The notes below the pieces were generated by a model that was given only the letters and a program-made list of their open reading frames with translations, had not been told where the DNA came from and made no database searches. Of a stretch of 64,000 bases of DNA, positions 36,331 through 48,324 are shown piece by piece. Position numbers and translations under genes: made by a program. Location of the stretch: assembly GCA_003225005.1 (NCBI GenBank), contig QIAN01000268.1, positions 49,262 through 113,261 of the forward strand, in the 5' to 3' direction. The stretch comes from Acidobacteriota bacterium. Lineage in GTDB: Bacteria; Acidobacteriota; Terriglobia; Terriglobales; Acidobacteriaceae. The stretch's first letter is position 1. The number at the start of each line of letters is the position of its first letter.

Positions 36331-38769
36331 ATGGGAACTCGAGGGTTAGGCCTTTCGCTGAGTTGTTTTTTATTCTTGCTCGCGCTTACCGGCGTTCTGC
36401 GCGCGGAAGCTGCTCCCTTTGACCTTCTTGGTCCCAAAGTGGAGGTACGAGTGCAACGATCGGGCGCGACTCTGCCCATTTCCGAGGTACCGAATCTCCA
36501 ACCTGGAGACCGGCTATGGGTGCATCCTGATTTGCCCGATAGCCAGTCAGTGCACTATGTGATGGTGGTTGCCTTTTTGCGCGGAGTCACGAACCCTCCG
36601 CCGGATTCCTGGTTTACCCACATCGACACGTGGGACAAATCGGTTCGCGAGGAGGGAGTCTTCGTCAAGGTGCCAGAGGAGGCAGAGCATGCTCTGATCT
36701 TGCTGGCGCCTGAAACGGGAGGAGCGTTCAGCACGATTCGCACTGCCGTCCGAGGCAAGCCAGGTGCGTTTGTTCGCGCCGCACAGGATCTGCAACAGGC
36801 AAGCCTGGAGCGCTCCCGTCTGGAGCAATATCTGGACGCGCTCCGCGAGATTCCTACCGGCGATCCAGAGCAGCTAAAGACCCGCACAACGCTACTCGCT
36901 CGCAGCCTGAATATCCGTCTCGACCAGCAATGCTTTGACAAGCCCAGCGCTCAGCAGCTGCCCTGCCTGACCCAGAATACGGATCAATTAGTGTTAGATG
37001 ACGCGCACAGCCAAACAGTGGTTGCCACGCTGACCTCGGGAGCGCCTACAGATTTACTCGCCCAGATCAGCTCCACTCCCACAGCGAGAAGCGGATATTA
37101 CAGTCCGTATATCGGGGCTGCGGTGGACGTGATACGCATTCTCAGCACAGCGCACACGGCGCAGTACCAGTACATTCCCGCACTGGCGCTGCCCACACAC
37201 GATCAACTCAATTTGCGTCTCAACAATCCGCCTTCGTTCCGCAATCCAAAGTCGGTATTGGTGATCGGGTTGCCCCCGGTTCGATCTACGCCTCTGCCGC
37301 CACTGCGAGCGGTTGATGCGACCCAAGTTTTATGTCTGAATAAGCCTTCGCTTGTCTTGACAGTCGAAGGAGCTCCGCTGGTCTTCGCAACCGAACTGGC
37401 GCATAACTTTGTTCTCCATGTGGAGTCTAAGTCAGTCATCGTCGATCTTCCTGCCAAAGCCGCGTCAGCCGAGGGTGGATTTATTGTTGACACAGCCGCG
37501 ATGCAATCGAAGGACATAGACGGCGAAATAATTGGGACCCTCCGCGGAACTTGGGGGTTCCGCTCCTTTGATGGTCCCCGCTTCCGCCTGCGGGCTTCGC
37601 GCCCCGGACCATGGGCACTAGCTTCAAAGGACGCCAGCGCGCTGATTGTCGGACGCGAGGACACTCTGCACCTGCAATCTGCGGGTGTGTGTTGCGTCAG
37701 TGAAGTGATCGTAAGGGATGAAACAGGCAAGACTCTTCCGGCTAACTGGAAGGTTTCGAAAAGTGACGAGCTCGAAGTCAAAGTTTCCTTGCAGAACGCG
37801 AGCATGGGCGCAATGAAAATGGCAGTGAAGAAGTTTGGAGTGCGCGAATCAGATGAGATTCCACTTCATAGCTACGCTGAAGCGGGCCGCTTGGATGGTT
37901 TCAGCATCCATGCGGGCGATGCGGAAGGTGTCCTCAGAGGAACCCGGCTCGACCAGGTCACTGGAATCGAATTCAGCGGGCTGCACTTTGATCCCGGGAA
38001 ACTTTCTCGCGCGAATCAAGAAGATGAATTGAAAGTTGTCACAAAGGAGTCGGCGGCTGCCGCCGCCTTAAGATCCGGAGATTCCGTCAGTCTTCACGTA
38101 AACCTTAAAGATGGCCGCGTTCTCGATCTGCAAAGCTCGGTCGGAGCCCCACGCCCAAGCATGAGCATTCTGAGCAAGAGCGCTCAACTGGATCCAGCCT
38201 CAACTCCGTCATTGATCCATCTCAGTAACCAGGATGAGCTGCCGCAGGACGCGCGTCTGAATTTCTTTCTCAAGACACAGGTGCCGGAGGCATTTCCTCC
38301 AACCGAAAAGGTCGAGGTCTCGACCGCGGACGAATCATTTCGCACGGTCCTGAGCGTCAAGGATGGCAATCTCACGTTGCAAGACTCGAAGACTGTCTTG
38401 GCGGTTCTCGATCCCATGAAGCTCCTGGGACCATCAGCCTTCGGACCACTGAAGTTTCGTCCCGTCACCGCCGACGGTATCGAAGGAGACTGGCAACCGT
38501 TAGCGAATCTGGTAAGGGTTCCTACGCTCAAGGAAGTCCGCTGTGTCCCGGCCCCTAATAATCAGTGTGCCCTCAGCGGCGACAAGCTTTTTCTTCTCGA
38601 TGCGGTAAGCACAGATCCGGATTTCACCAACTCGGTCCCCGTTCCGGAAGGTTTTGTGGAAGCCACGTTAACCATCCCTTGGCCAAAGGGCAACACCCTG
38701 TACATTAAATTGCGGGATGATCCCAGTGCCATCGATACTGCGACTGTTCCTTTGCTGAGCCCGCAGTAG
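36331..38769 (+). CDS. large secreted protein of unknown function
   Basis: ORF of about 812 aa with N-terminal hydrophobic signal (LGLSLSCFLFLLALTGVLRAEA); no family recognised. Confidence 0.7.
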   Translation: MGTRGLGLSLSCFLFLLALTGVLRAEAAPFDLLGPKVEVRVQRSGATLPISEVPNLQPGDRLWVHPDLPDSQSVHYVMVVAFLRGVTNPPPDSWFTHIDTWDKSVREEGVFVKVPEEAEHALILLAPETGGAFSTIRTAVRGKPGAFVRAAQDLQQASLERSRLEQYLDALREIPTGDPEQLKTRTTLLARSLNIRLDQQCFDKPSAQQLPCLTQNTDQLVLDDAHSQTVVATLTSGAPTDLLAQISSTPTARSGYYSPYIGAAVDVIRILSTAHTAQYQYIPALALPTHDQLNLRLNNPPSFRNPKSVLVIGLPPVRSTPLPPLRAVDATQVLCLNKPSLVLTVEGAPLVFATELAHNFVLHVESKSVIVDLPAKAASAEGGFIVDTAAMQSKDIDGEIIGTLRGTWGFRSFDGPRFRLRASRPGPWALASKDASALIVGREDTLHLQSAGVCCVSEVIVRDETGKTLPANWKVSKSDELEVKVSLQNASMGAMKMAVKKFGVRESDEIPLHSYAEAGRLDGFSIHAGDAEGVLRGTRLDQVTGIEFSGLHFDPGKLSRANQEDELKVVTKESAAAAALRSGDSVSLHVNLKDGRVLDLQSSVGAPRPSMSILSKSAQLDPASTPSLIHLSNQDELPQDARLNFFLKTQVPEAFPPTEKVEVSTADESFRTVLSVKDGNLTLQDSKTVLAVLDPMKLLGPSAFGPLKFRPVTADGIEGDWQPLANLVRVPTLKEVRCVPAPNNQCALSGDKLFLLDAVSTDPDFTNSVPVPEGFVEATLTIPWPKGNTLYIKLRDDPSAIDTATVPLLSPQ

Positions 38770-38929
38770 TAGAGTCATGATTTGCGCCGAGTGCGCCATC
38801 CTTTGAAGAAATGTAACAGGCGTACAAGGGGATGTGTCGAATCTTGGCGACCTGGATTCTCTTTGCACAAATTAAGCGGGAAAAGCGCAAACTCGATATT
38901 GCGTTCGCCAATTGCCAGTGTTGCGAAGT

Positions 38930-39174
38930 ATGCCCCCTTCTGTTACCCGCGCCCGCGTTTGCAAGACGAAGGGTCCAGCTTTCAGCGTGTTTTAGAAGAA
39001 GCCCGTCATCAGCTTGCTCGCCACTATCTCAACAACTCCGTCCTCGAATTGAATGAAGCTGCCTACCTCCTGGGATACGAGGACGGAAACTCCTTCGTTC
39101 GTGCTTTCCGCACTTGGGAGGGAGTCCCACCTGCCCGCTGGCGCGAAAACAATCGTCCAAGGGCAGCATCGTAA
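38930..39174 (+). pseudogene. AraC-family HTH C-terminal remnant
   Basis: EGSSFQRVLEEARHQLARHYLNNSVLELNEAAYLLGYEDGNSFVRAFRTWEGVPPARWR without an upstream AraC N-terminal region. Confidence 0.65.
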
Positions 39175-39192
39175 CCGGGCAGCAATTTGTAA

Positions 39193-40197
<1,005 letters not shown>

Positions 40198-40224
40198 GTC
40201 GGCAGGTCTCTCGGGAGAAGCAGC

Positions 40225-40387
40225 ATGCGAATCGGGATTCTCGGTTCCGGGTTGATGGGTGCAAAGCTTGGAACGATCTTCGCCCGAGCTGGACATGAAG
40301 TCGTGTTCAGCTACTCGCGGAGCAACCAAAACTCAAGCGGCTGGCGCGCGATGCTCAAGGCAACGCCCGCGCCGGCGTGGAGATGTC
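40225..40387 (+). pseudogene. N-terminal fragment of an F420/NADPH-dependent oxidoreductase-like Rossmann protein
   Basis: MRIGILGSGLMGAKLGTIFARAGHEVVFSYSRS, then frame shifts to KLKRLARDAQGNARAGVEM and stops at the SDR start. Confidence 0.65.
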
Positions 40388-41239
40388 ATGAGTAACAAGA
40401 AGATCTGGTTTATCACTGGAGCCAGCCGTGGCATGGGCGTCGATTTCGCCAAGGCCGCCCTGGCGGCGGGCCACGCGGTTGTGGCCTCGGGCCGGGACAA
40501 AGACGTCGTGTCCAAGGCCTTGGGTCACTCGAACGACCTGCTGGCCGTCAAGCTGGATGTCACCAGGCGCGCCGATGCCGAGGCGGCGGTGCGGGCCGCT
40601 GTCGACCGGTTCGGCCGCATTGACGTGCTGGTCAACAATGCCGCCAGCTTTTATGCCGGCTACTTCGAGGAGCTGACGCCGGAGCAGATCGAGCGGCAGT
40701 TGGCGACGAGCCTCATGGGCCCGATGAACGTCACCCGCACTGTCCTGCCGGTGATGCGCAAGCAGCGCTTGGGGCACATTATCTCGATCTCCTCGTCAGC
40801 GGGCCTCGTCGGCTTCGAGTTCTGTACCGCCTACGCCGCGTCGAAGTTCGGCCTTGAGGGCTGGATGGAGTCGCTGCACGCCGAGGTCGCGCCGTTCGGC
40901 ATCACCACTACCATCGTCAACCCAGGGTTCTTCCGCACGGAGCTCCTCACGGAGCAATCGACGAACTACGCCGAGCCGTCCATCGAGGACTACGACCAGC
41001 GCAGAGCGAAGCAGCTCGAGTTTTGGAAAGGCCAGAATGGCCAGCAGGCCGGCGACCCGGCGAAGCTCGCGCGAGCGCTCATCATCATTGCGAACCAGGA
41101 GCCACCGTCGCGCCGCTTTATCGCCGGTGCCGATGCCATTGCCACCGCGGAGCAGAAGGTCGCCGATCTGAAGGCGCAGATCGACGCTAACCGGGACCTC
41201 TCGACGTCGCTCGCTTTCGACCGAGCGCCCGCCGCATGA
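40388..41239 (+). CDS. SDR family oxidoreductase
   Basis: MSNKKIWFITGASRGMGVDFAKAALAAGHAVVASGRD...YAASKFGLEGWMESLHAEV. Confidence 0.94.
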   Translation: MSNKKIWFITGASRGMGVDFAKAALAAGHAVVASGRDKDVVSKALGHSNDLLAVKLDVTRRADAEAAVRAAVDRFGRIDVLVNNAASFYAGYFEELTPEQIERQLATSLMGPMNVTRTVLPVMRKQRLGHIISISSSAGLVGFEFCTAYAASKFGLEGWMESLHAEVAPFGITTTIVNPGFFRTELLTEQSTNYAEPSIEDYDQRRAKQLEFWKGQNGQQAGDPAKLARALIIIANQEPPSRRFIAGADAIATAEQKVADLKAQIDANRDLSTSLAFDRAPAA

Positions 41240-41332
41240 TCGATATTGATGGCGATGCGCGTACGGGCACTCCATCAGCGGCGGGATCATCGTGATCGCC
41301 AAAGCTAATGGCGGGGTTAAGATCTTGCCAGC

Positions 41333-41641
41333 GTGCGCGATATCCCGAAGAGCTGCAGCGCATGCCCGGCCGGTAAGCCAATCTGGTTCGTGTGGGATGA
41401 CGGCAAGCTGTACCTCTTGCCGGTGAGGGGGTCAGATACACAGTGGTACAAGAACGTTCTGAAGAACCTCTCAATTCGGATTGATGCTGGGGGTGCACAG
41501 AGTGAACTTAAGGTTGTTGCTGTCACTGACGCCACGCAGGTGAAGTCCGTGATCGAGAAACTCCGCGACAAGTACGGGGCAAACGACGTGAAGAAGTACT
41601 ATTCAAAGCTTGACGTTGCTGTTGTCGCTCAAGTGCGGTGA
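41333..41641 (+). CDS. DUF2255-like small protein
   Basis: GKPIWFVWDDGKLYLLPVRGSDTQWYKNVLKNLSIRIDAGG. Confidence 0.6.
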   Translation: MRDIPKSCSACPAGKPIWFVWDDGKLYLLPVRGSDTQWYKNVLKNLSIRIDAGGAQSELKVVAVTDATQVKSVIEKLRDKYGANDVKKYYSKLDVAVVAQVR

Positions 41642-41872
41642 TGGCGTCCCCTTTCCGCTATGGGTCATGCTCGCTGCCAAGCGATTACCGAGTCAATCCT
41701 GTGGCGTACTACGAAGGCTTGGCCGACCAACCATCCGGGATAGTCGCATCTGCCAGTGCACCGCGATCTCAAACCCGGAAAGGTCATGCTCAATGCCCGC
41801 CGACTTGCCCGGTGCCGTCCCGCGGAATAAACTTCGGGAACGTTGGTTACCCCACACCATCCCGCAGCCGCC

Positions 41873-44114
41873 ATGATCGGTCAAACGCTCGGCCGGTACC
41901 AGATCGTCGAATGCCTGGGCGAAGGTGGTATGGGCGTAGTGTTCCGCGCCAAGGATCCGCGACTCGAGCGCGACGTGGCGCTCAAGGTACTGAAGCAGGA
42001 CGCGCTTCACGACGAAGATTCGAAGCGTAGGTTCAGACTGGAAGCGCGCGCCTTTGCGCAACTGCTCCACCCCAACATCGCGACGCTGTTCAATTTCGAC
42101 TCGGACCGAGGTGTCGATTTCCTTGTGCTCGAGTTCGTGCCCGGCGAGTCGCTGGCCCACACGCTCATGAACCGCTCCCCGAGACCCGGGCCCGCGCCAT
42201 CGTACTGGATGTCACCGAGGGCCTCCAGTCAGCGCATGAGAAGGGCATTGTCCATCGCGACCTCAAGCCTGGGAATATCATCATCACGCCGCGCGGGCGC
42301 GCCAAGGTACTCGACTTCGGTCTCGCCCGCGTGACGCCGGGAACCGCGAGCCTCACGCAGTCGAACCCCATCAGCGGCCCGTCCGCCCTGGTCGGCACCG
42401 TGCCCTACATGTCCCCCGAGCAAGTGCGAGACGGCCGCGTGGACGCTAGTTCCGATCTCTACGCGCTTGGCGCGCTGCTGTTCGAGATGACGACGGGGAG
42501 GCGCCCATTCGCCTGCGACGATGTGCTCTCGCTTCTCTACCAGATTGCCCACGAGCCCGCGCCGCTCTTGCGGGTTGTGCGCCCGGGGCTCTCGGCTGAG
42601 CTCGACACAGTGGTGGCGCGCTGCCTCGAAAAGGCACCGCTGCGCCGCTTTTCAGATGCGGGCGCCCTGCTTCGCGCGCTGCGTGGTGATTCCTCAGACG
42701 ACGGTCGGGGATTGCCCACCCGAGCCTCGTCGTTTGCAGGCGGGGCCCCTGAGTCCGGTCCGGGTAGGGGCATTCAATCGCTGGTGATGCCGCCGTTCGA
42801 GAATCGCTCGGGCGACCCGACCCAGGAGTTCTTTGCCGACGGGATGACCGACGCGCTAATCGCCGACCTCGCGCAGATCGCGGCGCTGCGGGTCATCTCG
42901 CGCACTTCGGCAATGCGGTTCAAGGGGACCCATCCGCCATTGTCCAAACTCGCGCGGGACCTGCGTGTGGATGGCGTAGTCGAGGGCTCGGCGCTGCGGG
43001 TCGGCGACCGAGTGCGCATCACAGTGCAGTTGGTCGATGTGGCGGACCGGAGCTTGTGGGCGAAGAGTTACGAGCGCGGCCTTACTGACATCCTTGCCCT
43101 CCAGAGCGATGTCGCGCACGCGATCGCCGACGAGATTCGGATCCAAGTGACACCCGACGAACGAGCGCGACTGCGATCCAAGGGGGCGGTCAATCCCGCG
43201 GCGCACGTCGCCTATCTACAGGGATCGTTCCTGTGGAACCGGTTCACCGGCGAATCGGTGAAAGAGGCAATCCGGCGTTAGGAGGAGGCGCTGGCGATCG
43301 ATCCCAACTACGCGGCCGCCTACGCCGGTCTCGCCGATAGCTATATCATGCTCGCAAACCACCACATCCTCCCGCCGCGCGGGGGCTCTCACTCGATGAG
43401 TCGCTAGCCGAACTCCATACCTCCCTCGGTTGGATTCATCGTCTTTTCGACTGGGATTGGCCGGCCGCCGAGCGCAAGTCCCTGCGCGCGGTGCAACTCA
43501 ATCCCGGCTATGCGTTCGGACGAAGCCGACATGCGCTACTGCTATCGGGGATGGGGCGCCACGAGGAAGGCATTGCCGAGGCCCAGCGGGCGTACGAGCT
43601 CGATCCTCTGAATCCGCTCACCTACACTGTAGTGGGCGATACTCTTTTCTACGCGCGCCGCTTTGATCGCTCCCTAGCGTCATACCGGAAATGCCTCGAG
43701 CTGGACCCGACCTTTGGAGCGGCCCACACTGATCTTGCGCGCTCGCTGGAGCAAGTGGGGCGGGCAGACGAAGCGATCGAAGAGTTCGTGCGAGGGACCG
43801 CGGGACCTGATGGCTTGCCGCGGCCCTCGTCCGGACTGGCGATCCTCTACGCCCGCGCCGGGCGGCTGGACGAGGCTCGCGCCACCCTAGAAGAAGTGCA
43901 GGCGCTGGCACGGGAGCAGTTCGTCTCGCCCTACGGCATCGCTTCGTACTACGCAGTCATCGGGGACAATGACCGCGCGCTCGATTCGCTGAAGAAGGCG
44001 TACTCCGAGCGCGATGGAACGCTGGTGTGGCTCAAGGTGCACCCGCGGCTCGATGGGCTGCGAGGTGAGCCGCGCTTTCGCGACCTGCTTGGCCGCATGC
44101 GGCTTGATTCGTGA
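41873..44114 (+). pseudogene. Ser/Thr protein kinase-TPR protein with at least three lesions
   Basis: MIGQTLGRYQIVECLGEGGMGVVFRAKD | frame shift | HRDLKPGNIIITPRGRAKVLDFGLARV...[28 protein letters not shown] | frame shift | [26 protein letters not shown]...TPR-like repeats. Confidence 0.85.
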
Positions 44115-44302
44115 GCGGCAGCGGAAGATATTTGGCTTGGCGGGCCGGAAGTTAGGGTCGAGAAGCACTAGGACTTCTCGGTACCGATCGGAGCTGGCGA
44201 CCATTTGGACACTTCCGGATTGCCGACATGGTGGAGTCAGGAATTATCGCGATTGCCTTCAACAACCCACTTCAGAGGTGGTGTCTATGTGTTTTCAGGG
44301 CC

Positions 44303-44893
44303 TCATTGCCGACGCGAGTCTGGCGGCACGAGGTTGTTCGCGCGATAGTACACGACAAGCTGGCCGTAGTGCTCGCCGCTGTGCTCGATGGCGAACGTCC
44401 AGATGGAGGAGTTGTGGGCCATCCGGTTGCCGAAAAATTTCGTGGTTTTGTCCAGCCCCGCGTCGCCTTGCTGTTGAATCACTTTCGCTCCGTCCGCGAC
44501 GGCCTCTTGCACGAACTTGACGACGTCGGCCTTGGTCTTGAAAACGTCACGCGAAGGATTGTCGCCCTCGCCGAAGTCGGGCCCTACGTTTGATCCGGAA
44601 ATCCTACGTATCAGGACGAAATCCAGTGCGGCGGCATGCAGAAGATTCAGGGCAAAGGTGCGCTCGTCCTTCTGCACCTTGAAATCGTATTTGTCCTCCG
44701 GAAAATCCTGCGCCATGGCGATTAGTTTGTTGCCGATGTCGTTCCACCTGTCCAACATCTCATCGGAGCGAGCGCGCGCGGGACTTGGAGGTTGATTCTG
44801 CGTTTGGGCCTGACTGTGAAGACTCATTGCGGCGGCAGCCAGTAGCGTGAGCACAACCACCGCGAAGGAAGACCGCTTCGAAGACTGTTTCAT
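44303..44893 (-). CDS. secreted DinB family protein
   Basis: Signal peptide; EMLDRWNDIGNKLIAMAQDFPEDKYDFKVQKDERTFALNLLHAAALDF...EHSGEHYGQLVVYYRANNLVPPDS. Confidence 0.82.
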   Translation of the reverse strand: MKQSSKRSSFAVVVLTLLAAAAMSLHSQAQTQNQPPSPARARSDEMLDRWNDIGNKLIAMAQDFPEDKYDFKVQKDERTFALNLLHAAALDFVLIRRISGSNVGPDFGEGDNPSRDVFKTKADVVKFVQEAVADGAKVIQQQGDAGLDKTTKFFGNRMAHNSSIWTFAIEHSGEHYGQLVVYYRANNLVPPDSRRQ

Positions 44894-44947
44894 CGTAATT
44901 TCTCCTTGGGATTGAGTAGTAGATCGGTCCCCGAGTGAGCGTGAGCT

Positions 44948-46308
44948 TCAAGGCGACGTAAGGTCATTCCGGACGACCTGGCCGTCCTTCATCACAAATC
45001 GAACTCGCTCGAGCTCGGTAATATCGGCGATCGGATCTCCAGCAACGGCGACAAGATCAGCAAATTTCCCGGGCTCGATCGATCCGATGCGGTCCTGCCA
45101 GCCCAGCATTTCTGCTGCATTGACGGTGATCGCACGAATAACGTCGAGCGGCGGCATTCCGGCAGTACGCAGGTTAACCAAGGTCGCAGCGCTTGCTTGG
45201 CCGCGCGTCTTTCCAGGATAGAACCAGCACATATCCGATCCAGCCGCAGATTTCACCCCCGACTTCAAAACCCGCGGAACCAATTCGTCGTATTGCTTTT
45301 GAGCGCGCGCATCAGAGCTGGCATTGGAAGAGTGGAAAGCGGAAGACATCATTATGCTTGGCTCGGTGATCTTCATGAAAAAGCTGCCATACCAAGTGGG
45401 CGTCAGATCGAGGAAGATGCCTTTATCGCGCATCTGCATCAGTTGTTCGTCGGTTACTTTGTTGCCATGCTCGACAGAGTCAACGCCGGCTTCGATGGCG
45501 GTCTGAATGCTGACGGTATCGACGGCATGGGCGGCAATCTTGAGGTGCTCACGGTGTGCCTCTTCGACCATCGCCGTCAGTGCCGGGAGTGAGATGCCAT
45601 CGCCGACTGTAACCTTGATTATATCGACGTTATAGAAGACGTTTTGTAGCACCGCCTGCCGCGCTCGGTCAGGGGTATCTATGGAAAGAAATTCCTGTTC
45701 TATGATCGCCTGGGCAACGGCGGGATTCAGACTCTGAAGGTATGAATCCAACGCAATAACCTTACGTCCGGATGCCAGGAGTCTCGGGCCGGGAACGCGG
45801 CCGGCATTGATCGCGTCCCGCAGCGCGGCATCGCCGTCAATACCGGAGTGCCCGAGATTGCGAACCGTGGTAAAGCCACTCTCCAAATCTTCGCGCGCCA
45901 ATTGTGCGCCCTGCAACACGCGTTTCGTGGGCGACTCGACAACGGCCAGCAACAACCCCGGAGCAAACATTCCATGTAGTGGCGTCCGATTTCTGCTTCT
46001 GGGGGCACAATGATGTCGAGAAGCAGGTGCGTATGACTGTCAATCAGTCCGGGAAGCAAAGTCGCACTGCCCAGATCGATCGTCTTGACGCCCGGCGCAT
46101 GCGCTTGTACCTGCGTGGGAGAACCTACCTCCTTGATCTTGCCATTTTCAATGAGCACGGCTGCGGGCGAAAGCACCTGCCCGGTCCGGGGATCGAGCAT
46201 CCGGGCAGCCATTACCAGGGTCTGGACGTTGGGCGTTTGGGCGATGACGTGTCCAATTGAAAACAAGACGAAAAATGATGCGGCCAAGACCGTCCATAAC
46301 TTAGGCAT
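44948..46308 (-). pseudogene. secreted amidohydrolase (imidazolonepropionase-like) with frameshift near 45975-46010
   Basis: N-part ...GSATLLPGLIDSHTHLLLDIIVPPEAEIGRHYME; remainder in the other frame ...GFTTVRNLGHSGIDGDAALRDAINAGRVPGPRLLASG. Confidence 0.82.
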
Positions 46309-46375
46309 GCGACTCAGTCCTCCGTATCGTGCTCCCAGCGACTCTCCACGATGTCTACTACGTCTAACGTTTATT

Positions 46376-46390
46376 CTACTACAATAGACG
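46376..46390. promoter_or_regulatory. candidate BlaI-type half-operator upstream of the amidohydrolase
   Basis: CTACTACAATAGACG, matching CTACTACAATGTCCG upstream of the BlaI gene at 12 of 15 positions. Confidence 0.35.
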
Positions 46391-46509
46391 TGGACGCAAG
46401 CAAAAAGTCTCAGGGAGAACTCACTATGTGCGTGGGGGCACCGCCCTGGGCACCGCCTCGGGGGTCGAGTAAGGAAGCGTACGGCCTGTGTGTGGTGATT
46501 TCCCGAAAA

Positions 46510-47442
46510 TTACCGCTTCACAACAAAACAACAAGCGGTATGCGCTACGGTTCCAAAAACGCCCCAAAGTAGGACAGCGCCGAACATTACGGAGAGCAGC
46601 ATGCTCGCTGCGCGATACGTTGGTTGGGGCTGAGCGGCCAACCGGGCAAGGCGATGGCTTATAAAGGACGAGGCTGACGCCTGCAGCAACAGCCCCTTAT
46701 CTGGATTGGCAAGCTTTGCGAGTGCAGACACCAACTCTTCCCCGTGAGCGCTCTGAATCACAGACTCGTGGCAAGAGAGCTCTCGATAGAGCGCGAGGCG
46801 AGATCCGGTGATCCAGACAAGCGGATGGAACCACAGCACGCAAAGGCTCACTTCGTGAATCAGGCGTATTAAGTTGTCGCGCCTTCGCGCGTGGCTCAGT
46901 TCGTGGATGAGAACCGCGTTTAGTTCATGTTCGCTTAACAACCGATCAATTCCATGGGGAAGTGAAATATGAGGATGCAGAACCCCGTCTACCGCTGGAG
47001 CGTGCCAAGTCTCAGCGAACCTTACCGGGACGCCCTGGGCAACGAAACCCGGCCTCGACAGACGAGCACTCTGACCACCCGTGGCCCGCGTATCGCTACG
47101 CTCAGCGCGTATCCGCAAACACAGCCGTGTAAGCATCAGGGTTGCGCAAAGCAACCACACCACCGCAAGCATGGTAGCGGTCTGGCCTTGAGAGATGGTA
47201 TTCGCGAAGTCGCCGATGATGCCTAACGGTGTGGCCCACGAAAGATGGGACGACCAAAATTTGTCGAGAACTGCGCCCACGGGCAGAATGAAATTGAGCG
47301 AGGTCGCTACCCAGATCCAATACTTCGTAGTCGCGCTGCCACCGAGGATGGACGTCAGAGCCCAGGCGGCAAACCCGACGATCGAAGCATACAGGAGGTG
47401 AATGTCAAAATAATACAGCGCACGCGTGATGTGCTCATGCAT
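46510..47442 (-). CDS. M56 family (BlaR1/MecR1-like) membrane metallopeptidase, short form
   Basis: LNAVLIHELSHARRRDNLIRLIHEVSLCVLWFHPLVWITGSRLALYRELSCHESVIQ; about 310 aa, no penicillin-binding sensor domain. Confidence 0.85.
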   Translation of the reverse strand: MHEHITRALYYFDIHLLYASIVGFAAWALTSILGGSATTKYWIWVATSLNFILPVGAVLDKFWSSHLSWATPLGIIGDFANTISQGQTATMLAVVWLLCATLMLTRLCLRIRAERSDTRATGGQSARLSRPGFVAQGVPVRFAETWHAPAVDGVLHPHISLPHGIDRLLSEHELNAVLIHELSHARRRDNLIRLIHEVSLCVLWFHPLVWITGSRLALYRELSCHESVIQSAHGEELVSALAKLANPDKGLLLQASASSFISHRLARLAAQPQPTYRAASMLLSVMFGAVLLWGVFGTVAHTACCFVVKR

Positions 47443-47836
47443 GGCCTTTTCCTCCGCGGCTACGGCTGCTCTTGCTCATTGGCGCCGCGTTTTGAAGAGC
47501 TTTCAAGTCTTTCAGCGTGATGGTGCCCGTTTCGAGTAGATTCGAAACCAGTACGCGAGGGGATCCGCCGAATAAATCCAGAAGGTCTCGAACCAGCCCG
47601 CTTCGGTACTCGTTCTGGTCGATTGCGGGCTGGAATAGTTGCGCATTGCCAATTTTCTTCACTTTGCGCAGAGCGCCTTTCTGCTCAAGCCTATAGACGA
47701 ACGTCTGTACTGTTGTGTAAGCAACGCGCTCATCTTCGGGCAAGCTTTCTAGAATCTCGCGGACTGAACAGGTCCCCAGTTTCCAAAACTGCTCCAGGAT
47801 TCGTGTCTCGGCTTTTGAAAGACGGGCTTTATTCAT
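47435..47836 (-). CDS. BlaI/MecI/CopY family transcriptional repressor
   Basis: LSKAETRILEQFWKLGTCSVREILESLPEDERVAYTTVQTFVYRLEQKGALRKVKKIGNAQLFQPAI. Confidence 0.9.
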   Translation of the reverse strand: MNKARLSKAETRILEQFWKLGTCSVREILESLPEDERVAYTTVQTFVYRLEQKGALRKVKKIGNAQLFQPAIDQNEYRSGLVRDLLDLFGGSPRVLVSNLLETGTITLKDLKALQNAAPMSKSSRSRGGKGHA

Positions 47837-47860
47837 GTCTCCTATCCATTCTCGGCAATG

Positions 47861-47888
47861 CTACTACAATGTCCGTTTTAAGGACAAG
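47861..47888. promoter_or_regulatory. candidate BlaI operator region upstream of blaI-like gene
   Basis: CTACTACAATGTCCGT followed by the dyad TGTCC-GTTTTAA-GGACA. Confidence 0.4.
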
Positions 47889-48324
47889 CGGCCAATTCTC
47901 CTCAATTGTTTCAAGGCAAAACAAGATGGATCTTCACGCACCAGGCGAGTTTCGCAGGTGAAGACACGTATCGATAAACGCCCTGCTCGTCAGGAGATCG
48001 AAGTCTGAATCACGCTTTTCGCTGCGGTATGGGGGGCCGCTTCCAATGGCGAAAGCAAACGCAAACGTGCTGCGACGACCATCCTGAAGCTACCGCCGCG
48101 GTCTTCAGATCGTCGCAGGGATCGACCATGCCCTGGCTGTGCACAGTGTTGGCGAATCGAGCGCCAGATTCCCGCCGAGAAATTCATAGTTCACGGGACA
48201 TCTTGTAACCTGTGTATAACGGTTGCCAGGTTAGCATGCAGCGACTAGACACTAGAATTGTAACCTTTTGTTGTGGCTATTAATGGTTACAACAAGAGTT
48301 CCACCGGCAGCAAGCAGAGCTTCT

